A stretch of 64,000 nt of DNA from Plantactinospora mayteni. Lineage in GTDB: Bacteria; Actinomycetota; Actinomycetes; Mycobacteriales; Micromonosporaceae. Positions 60,485 through 64,000 of this stretch are shown here, piece after piece. A program made the position numbers and the translations under genes. Location: positions 1 through 64,000 of the forward strand of contig NZ_BONX01000008.1 of NCBI RefSeq assembly GCF_016862935.1. Direction: 5' to 3'. The notes below the pieces were generated by a model that ran no database searches, was not told the DNA's origin, and saw nothing but the letters and a program-made list of their open reading frames with translations. Numbering within the stretch: position 1 is the first letter of the stretch; each line of letters starts with the position of its first letter.

Positions 60485-61732
60485 ATGAAGATCGGCGTTA
60501 TCTCGTACTGGTTTCCGCCTGAGCCCGCCTTCATACCGGGCTGCCTGGCCGAGGAACTGGCCGAACGGGGTCACGAGGTCCGGGTGCTCACCGGATTCCC
60601 GAACCATCCGACCGGGCAGGTCTATCCCGGGTACCGGCAGCGGTGGCGGCACCAGACCGAGGACGGCGGGGTGACCATCCGGCGGGTGCCGGCGTACGCC
60701 AGTCACGACGGTACGGCGGCCCGGCGGGCGGCGCGCCAGCTCACGTACGCGATGAGCAGCGCGCTGGCCGCGCCCGGCTTCCTGAGCGGGGTGGACGCGC
60801 TCTACGTCCACTTCCCGCCGGCCGGCGCGTACGCGGCGGCGGCGCTGCTCCGGATCCTGCGCCGGGTGCCAGCGGTGGTGCACGTGCAGGACATCTGGCC
60901 GGACGCGGTGACCCCGGCACCCGGCGAGTCGGGGCGGGACGCCCCGGGCGGGTTCACCCACGGGCTGCTCGGCCGGACGATGCGCGGGATCTACCGGTCG
61001 GCGGCCGGGATCGCGGTGATCTCGCCGTCGATGCGGGACGTGGTGGTCGAGCGGGGCGCCGATCCGGACCGGGTGCGGGTGGTGCTCAACTGGACCGACG
61101 AGCGGCTGTTCCGGCCGATGGGTACGACTCCGGCGGCCCGGCGGGCGATCGGGCACCGTGGGTACACCACCGTGATGCACGCCGGCACGATGGGTCCGTT
61201 CCAGCGCGTCGACACGGCGGTCCGGGCCGCCGCCGCGGTCAACGGCAAGATCGACCTCGATCTCGTGCTGGTCGGGTCCGGGCCGGAGGAGCGGCAGTCC
61301 AGGGAACTCGCCGAGGAACTCGGCGCGACCAACGTGCGGTTCCTCGGCTGGCGCCCACCGGCCGAGATGGCCGACCTGTACGCCGCCGCCGAATACCAGC
61401 TCGTGATGTTGCGCGATCTTCCGGCGCTGCGCGGGGCGGTACCGGCGAAGTTGCAGGCGGCGCTCTCCGCCGGGGCACCGGTGGTCGCCTCGGCCGGCGG
61501 GGACACCGCCGACCTGGTGGAGCGGGCCCGGGCCGGACTCTCCTGTCCGCCGGAGGACTGGCAGGCGTTGGCGGACCGGTTCGCCCTGGCCTCGGTCATC
61601 CCGAGCGGCGCGCGTGCCGAGATGGCCCAGCGGGCCCGGGACAGTTATCTGTCTCGAATGTCGCTGCGCACCGGCGTCGATCAGATGGAGCAGATGCTGG
61701 CCGAGGCGGCGGCCAGCCGGCGGCGGCGCTGA
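60485..61732 (+). CDS. Glycosyltransferase family 4 (WbuB-like)
   Basis: A 415-aa GT-B enzyme. KIGVISYWFPPEPAFIPGCLAEELAERGHEVRVLTGFPNHPTG is the typical opening of WbuB/WcaI-like transferases; YVHFPPAGAYAAAALLRIL and VHVQDIWPDAV follow; the donor domain has MHAGTMGPFQRVDTAVRA, DLVLVGSGPEERQ and VPAKLQAALSAGAPVVASAGGDTADLVE. The ATG at 60485 follows GGGGGACG, 40 bp after the Wzz-kinase gene. Confidence 0.88.
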   Translation: MKIGVISYWFPPEPAFIPGCLAEELAERGHEVRVLTGFPNHPTGQVYPGYRQRWRHQTEDGGVTIRRVPAYASHDGTAARRAARQLTYAMSSALAAPGFLSGVDALYVHFPPAGAYAAAALLRILRRVPAVVHVQDIWPDAVTPAPGESGRDAPGGFTHGLLGRTMRGIYRSAAGIAVISPSMRDVVVERGADPDRVRVVLNWTDERLFRPMGTTPAARRAIGHRGYTTVMHAGTMGPFQRVDTAVRAAAAVNGKIDLDLVLVGSGPEERQSRELAEELGATNVRFLGWRPPAEMADLYAAAEYQLVMLRDLPALRGAVPAKLQAALSAGAPVVASAGGDTADLVERARAGLSCPPEDWQALADRFALASVIPSGARAEMAQRARDSYLSRMSLRTGVDQMEQMLAEAAASRRRR

Positions 61733-61910
61733 CCTGGGTCGTCGCTCGTCACCTCTGCGCCGCTCTGGCCGATTCGTGAGCTTTCCTCACTATAAAAGCT
61801 CAAAAGTACCATAAGGGCACTTGAAATACCAACAGTGAACTGTCCACCGTGCTATAGAGATATAGGCGCAAACGGCGTTGTGTCTACTTCATCCGACTTA
61901 GTCGAAAGCG

Positions 61911-63707
61911 GTGGTGGCGGTGGGGGACCTGTCCCCGACGAGACGGCGGTCGGCGCGCCGTCGAGTGGTTCGGCGGCACCTCCGCCGGATCCTGCTCACC
62001 GCACTCGTCCTCGGCTGCCTGTTGGCCGTCGCCGGCGGCTGGCTCGGACTACGCGGCTGGCAGGCCGCTGGACACCTGGAGAACGCCGCCAGCCTGGCCC
62101 GGGAGCTGAGCCAGCAGGTGCTGGACGGCCAGACCGGGCAGGCACGCCGGACCCTGGAGGCGCTGCAACAGCAGACCGCCGCCGCCCGGTCGCGTACCGG
62201 TGACGTCGGCTGGCGGGCCGCCGGCTCCGCCCCGTACGCCGGCCGGAACATGTCGGCGGTCCACGAGCTGGCGGTCGGCGTCGACGATCTCTCCCGGCGG
62301 GCCTTCCCGGCCCTGGTCGAGCTGAACCCCCAGACGCTGCTGCCCAGCTCCGGACGGCTCGACCTGGCCGCCCTGCGCGGCGCGATGCCCGCGCTCGCCG
62401 AGGCGGACAGCGCGGTACGCGAGGTCCGGGACCGGATCCTCACGGTGCCGACCACCGGACTGGTGCCCACGGTCCGGGACGCGGTGTCGCAGTTGCGTGC
62501 CGAGCTGGACCGGCTGGCCGAGGTGACCTCCGCCGTCCGGCGCAGCGGCGCTCTGCTGCCCACCCTGCTCGGCGGCAACGGCACCCGGACCTACCTGGCG
62601 GTCTTCCAGAACCTCGCCGAGCCCCGGGCGACCGGCGGGATCTTCGGCGCCTACGCCGTCATCCAGGCCGGCAAGGGCGAGGTGAAGCTGGTCAAGCAGG
62701 GCCCGGCCACCGACCTGGACGCCTACGGCAAGCCACCGCTGCCGCTGAGCAAGGAACTGCGCGCCCTCTACACCGACCTGCCCGGGATCTATCCGGCGGA
62801 CGTGAACCTCACCCCGCACTTCCCGACCGCGGCCACCCTGATCAGGGAGATGTACCGGCGGGCCGGTGGAGGCACCGTCGACGGCGTACTCGCCACCGAC
62901 CCGGTGGCGCTCTCCTACCTGCTCAAGGCCATCGGGCCGGTACCGGTGCCGGGGCATCCGACCCTCACCGCGCCCACGGTGGTGCGTACCCTGCTGTCGG
63001 ACACGTACCGCCGGCTCGGCAAGCCGGCCCAGCAGGACAACTACTTCGCCGCGTCGGCCCGGGCGGTCTTCGACGCACTGCTGAAGCGTCCGGTGAACCC
63101 CCGCGCGGTGGCGCAGGCGGTCAACACGGCCGTCGCCGAGCGCCGGATCCTGTTCTGGAGCGCGCACGAGAGCGAGCAGCGGGAACTCGTCGAGACCCGG
63201 CTCGCCGGGGCGCTGCCGGAGCAGGAGTCGGTGCACAACGTCGGCGTCTTCCTCAACGACGGCAGCGGCGCGAAGCTCGGCTACTACCTGCACCGCTCGG
63301 CCGAGCTGACCGTCGGCGACTGCAAGGCGGACGGCAGCCGCGAACTCCACCTCCGGCTCACGCTGCGCTCGTCCGCACCCTCCTCCGGGCTCACCGCGTC
63401 GGTACGCGGCCTTGCGATGTCCGGAGACCCGTACACCGCCCGGGTCCTGGTCTCGGTCTTCAGCCCGGTACGCGGCTCACCGCTCGGCGCCCGGCTGGAC
63501 GGCAAGGCGAAGCCGATGGGCGGCGGCGTCGAGCGGGGCCGCCGGGTCGGGGTACTGGCCGTCGACATCGGCCCTGGCCAGACCCGCGTACTGGAGGTGG
63601 GTCTGCTGACCCCGCCGAAGGCCAGTGGTGCGGTCGAGCTGTGGCTCACTCCCGGCCCGACCCCGTGGACCGCCCGTGTCAGTTCCGCACCCGCGTGTGG
63701 CCAGTAG
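61911..63707 (+). CDS. DUF4012 domain protein, membrane-anchored
   Basis: A 598-aa protein with a basic N-terminus, one membrane helix (ILLTALVLGCLLAVAGGWLGL, ~26-46), a helical outside region and a DUF4012 domain (~210-350, TYLAVFQNLAEPRATGGIFGAYAVI and DVNLTPHFPTAATLIREMYRRAG). Found near polysaccharide genes in actinobacteria; the role is unknown though wall- or polymer-linked functions are suspected. The GTG at 61911 lacks a clear ribosome site. The 170 bp upstream are unusually AT-rich (ACTATAAAAGCTC, GCTATAGAGATATAGG), a likely strong promoter. Confidence 0.82.
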   Translation: MVAVGDLSPTRRRSARRRVVRRHLRRILLTALVLGCLLAVAGGWLGLRGWQAAGHLENAASLARELSQQVLDGQTGQARRTLEALQQQTAAARSRTGDVGWRAAGSAPYAGRNMSAVHELAVGVDDLSRRAFPALVELNPQTLLPSSGRLDLAALRGAMPALAEADSAVREVRDRILTVPTTGLVPTVRDAVSQLRAELDRLAEVTSAVRRSGALLPTLLGGNGTRTYLAVFQNLAEPRATGGIFGAYAVIQAGKGEVKLVKQGPATDLDAYGKPPLPLSKELRALYTDLPGIYPADVNLTPHFPTAATLIREMYRRAGGGTVDGVLATDPVALSYLLKAIGPVPVPGHPTLTAPTVVRTLLSDTYRRLGKPAQQDNYFAASARAVFDALLKRPVNPRAVAQAVNTAVAERRILFWSAHESEQRELVETRLAGALPEQESVHNVGVFLNDGSGAKLGYYLHRSAELTVGDCKADGSRELHLRLTLRSSAPSSGLTASVRGLAMSGDPYTARVLVSVFSPVRGSPLGARLDGKAKPMGGGVERGRRVGVLAVDIGPGQTRVLEVGLLTPPKASGAVELWLTPGPTPWTARVSSAPACGQ

Positions 63708-63725
63708 GCCGGCACGTCAGAACAA

Positions 63726-63757
63726 GTCATGCGATCCGTTGTGAACGTCATGCGATC
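63726..63757. repeat. Direct repeat GTCATGCGATC, 21 bp apart
   Basis: Copies at 63726-63736 and 63747-63757 in the short gap before the last gene. The 21-bp spacing is two helical turns, the pattern of a tandem activator site or of a small duplication. Confidence 0.6.
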
Positions 63758-63776
63758 AGTAGAGAGAGGAACCATC

Positions 63777-64000
63777 ATGCGGCTATCCCGCATCATCGGC
63801 TCGGCCGTGGCGACGCTCGCCACGGTGGGCGCGTTCGCCGTCGCGGGGTCGCCCGCACAGGCCCAGCAACTACCACAACCACCGTACCCACCACAGCCAC
63901 CGGCGCTCACGGTCAGCGACCCGACCGTGGGAGTGAACCAGACGTTCACCGTCTTCGGCTCCGGGTACGGCGGCAACGAACTCGTCCGACTCGTCTTCCG
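63777..64000 (+). CDS. Secreted protein, N-terminal part (window end)
   Basis: The first 74 residues of a gene cut by the window end. A clear signal peptide (MRLSRIIGSAVATLATVGAF to SPAQA) is followed by a Gln/Pro linker (QQLPQPPYPPQPP) and the start of an Ig-like domain (LTVSDPTVGVNQTFTVFGSGYGG). GAGAGAGG lies ~7 nt before the ATG. An exported surface or matrix protein next to the polysaccharide genes. Confidence 0.75.
   Translation, partial: MRLSRIIGSAVATLATVGAFAVAGSPAQAQQLPQPPYPPQPPALTVSDPTVGVNQTFTVFGSGYGGNELVRLVF

Noticed and set aside
1..64000. tRNA, rRNA or a replication origin
   Set aside because: No T-loop/acceptor pattern, rRNA segment or DnaA-box cluster was seen by eye on either strand; a tRNAscan run would settle the tRNA point.

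Overview
The window reads as high-GC actinobacterial chromosome. Many starts are GTG behind GGAGG-type ribosome sites, and it carries an XRE/DUF397 pair, an AmfS/SapB-type lanthipeptide operon, ergothioneine genes and a Mn riboswitch in its actinobacterial form. The gene mix suits the Micromonosporaceae, but that placement is inference. No rRNA, tRNA or CRISPR array was seen.

Layout. 1-9.3 kb: a 13-bp tandem array, a short-chain dehydrogenase, an XRE-DUF5753 regulator with its DUF397 partner, a GGDEF protein, an M15-like peptidase coupled to an asparagine-synthetase homologue that has lost key catalytic residues, and a PLP aminotransferase. 9.3-20.5 kb: the most interesting block. It holds a secreted Pro-rich protein, two orphan NarL-type response regulators (one with a degenerate receiver), and a minus-strand operon of class III lanthionine synthetase, a 42-aa SapB-like precursor with an eight-glycine tract, two ABC exporter half-transporters, and a NodU/TobZ-type carbamoyltransferase. 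20.9-32.2 kb: a plus-strand sugar operon (binding lipoprotein, two permeases, ATPase, PHP hydrolase, sugar isomerase, Gfo/Idh oxidoreductase, GH38 alpha-mannosidase).

32.2-39.4 kb: a patch rich in mobile-element debris. It has SoxR with a SoxR-box-like palindrome, an NmrA-like gene cut off by an IS5-type transposase tail, a TetR/SDR pair with mirror-image leaderless promoters, a tannase-family esterase of different base composition, and a nest of fragments: an IS630-type transposase interrupted by a group II intron, which is itself interrupted by a second group II intron, ending in a decayed phage integrase.

39.5-51.5 kb: an F420-type oxidoreductase, an amidohydrolase, a glycosyltransferase, a nucleotide-sugar dehydrogenase, a Ser/Thr kinase, a second sugar ABC system on the minus strand, and an ArsR/SRPBCC pair. 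51.6-56.3 kb: egtABCD for ergothioneine, with no egtE. 56.3-64 kb: a VOC protein and TetR repressor sharing twin operators, a yybP-ykoY Mn riboswitch before a GDT1-family exporter, then exopolysaccharide genes (Wzz/BY-kinase, glycosyltransferase, DUF4012 protein) and a secreted protein cut by the window end.

How the parts work together: the lanthipeptide operon most likely makes and exports a SapB-like surfactant peptide for aerial growth, with the nearby response regulators as candidate RamR-like activators. The added carbamoyltransferase suggests a modification not known for SapB. The sugar operon looks like uptake and breakdown of an alpha-mannosidic or related glycan.
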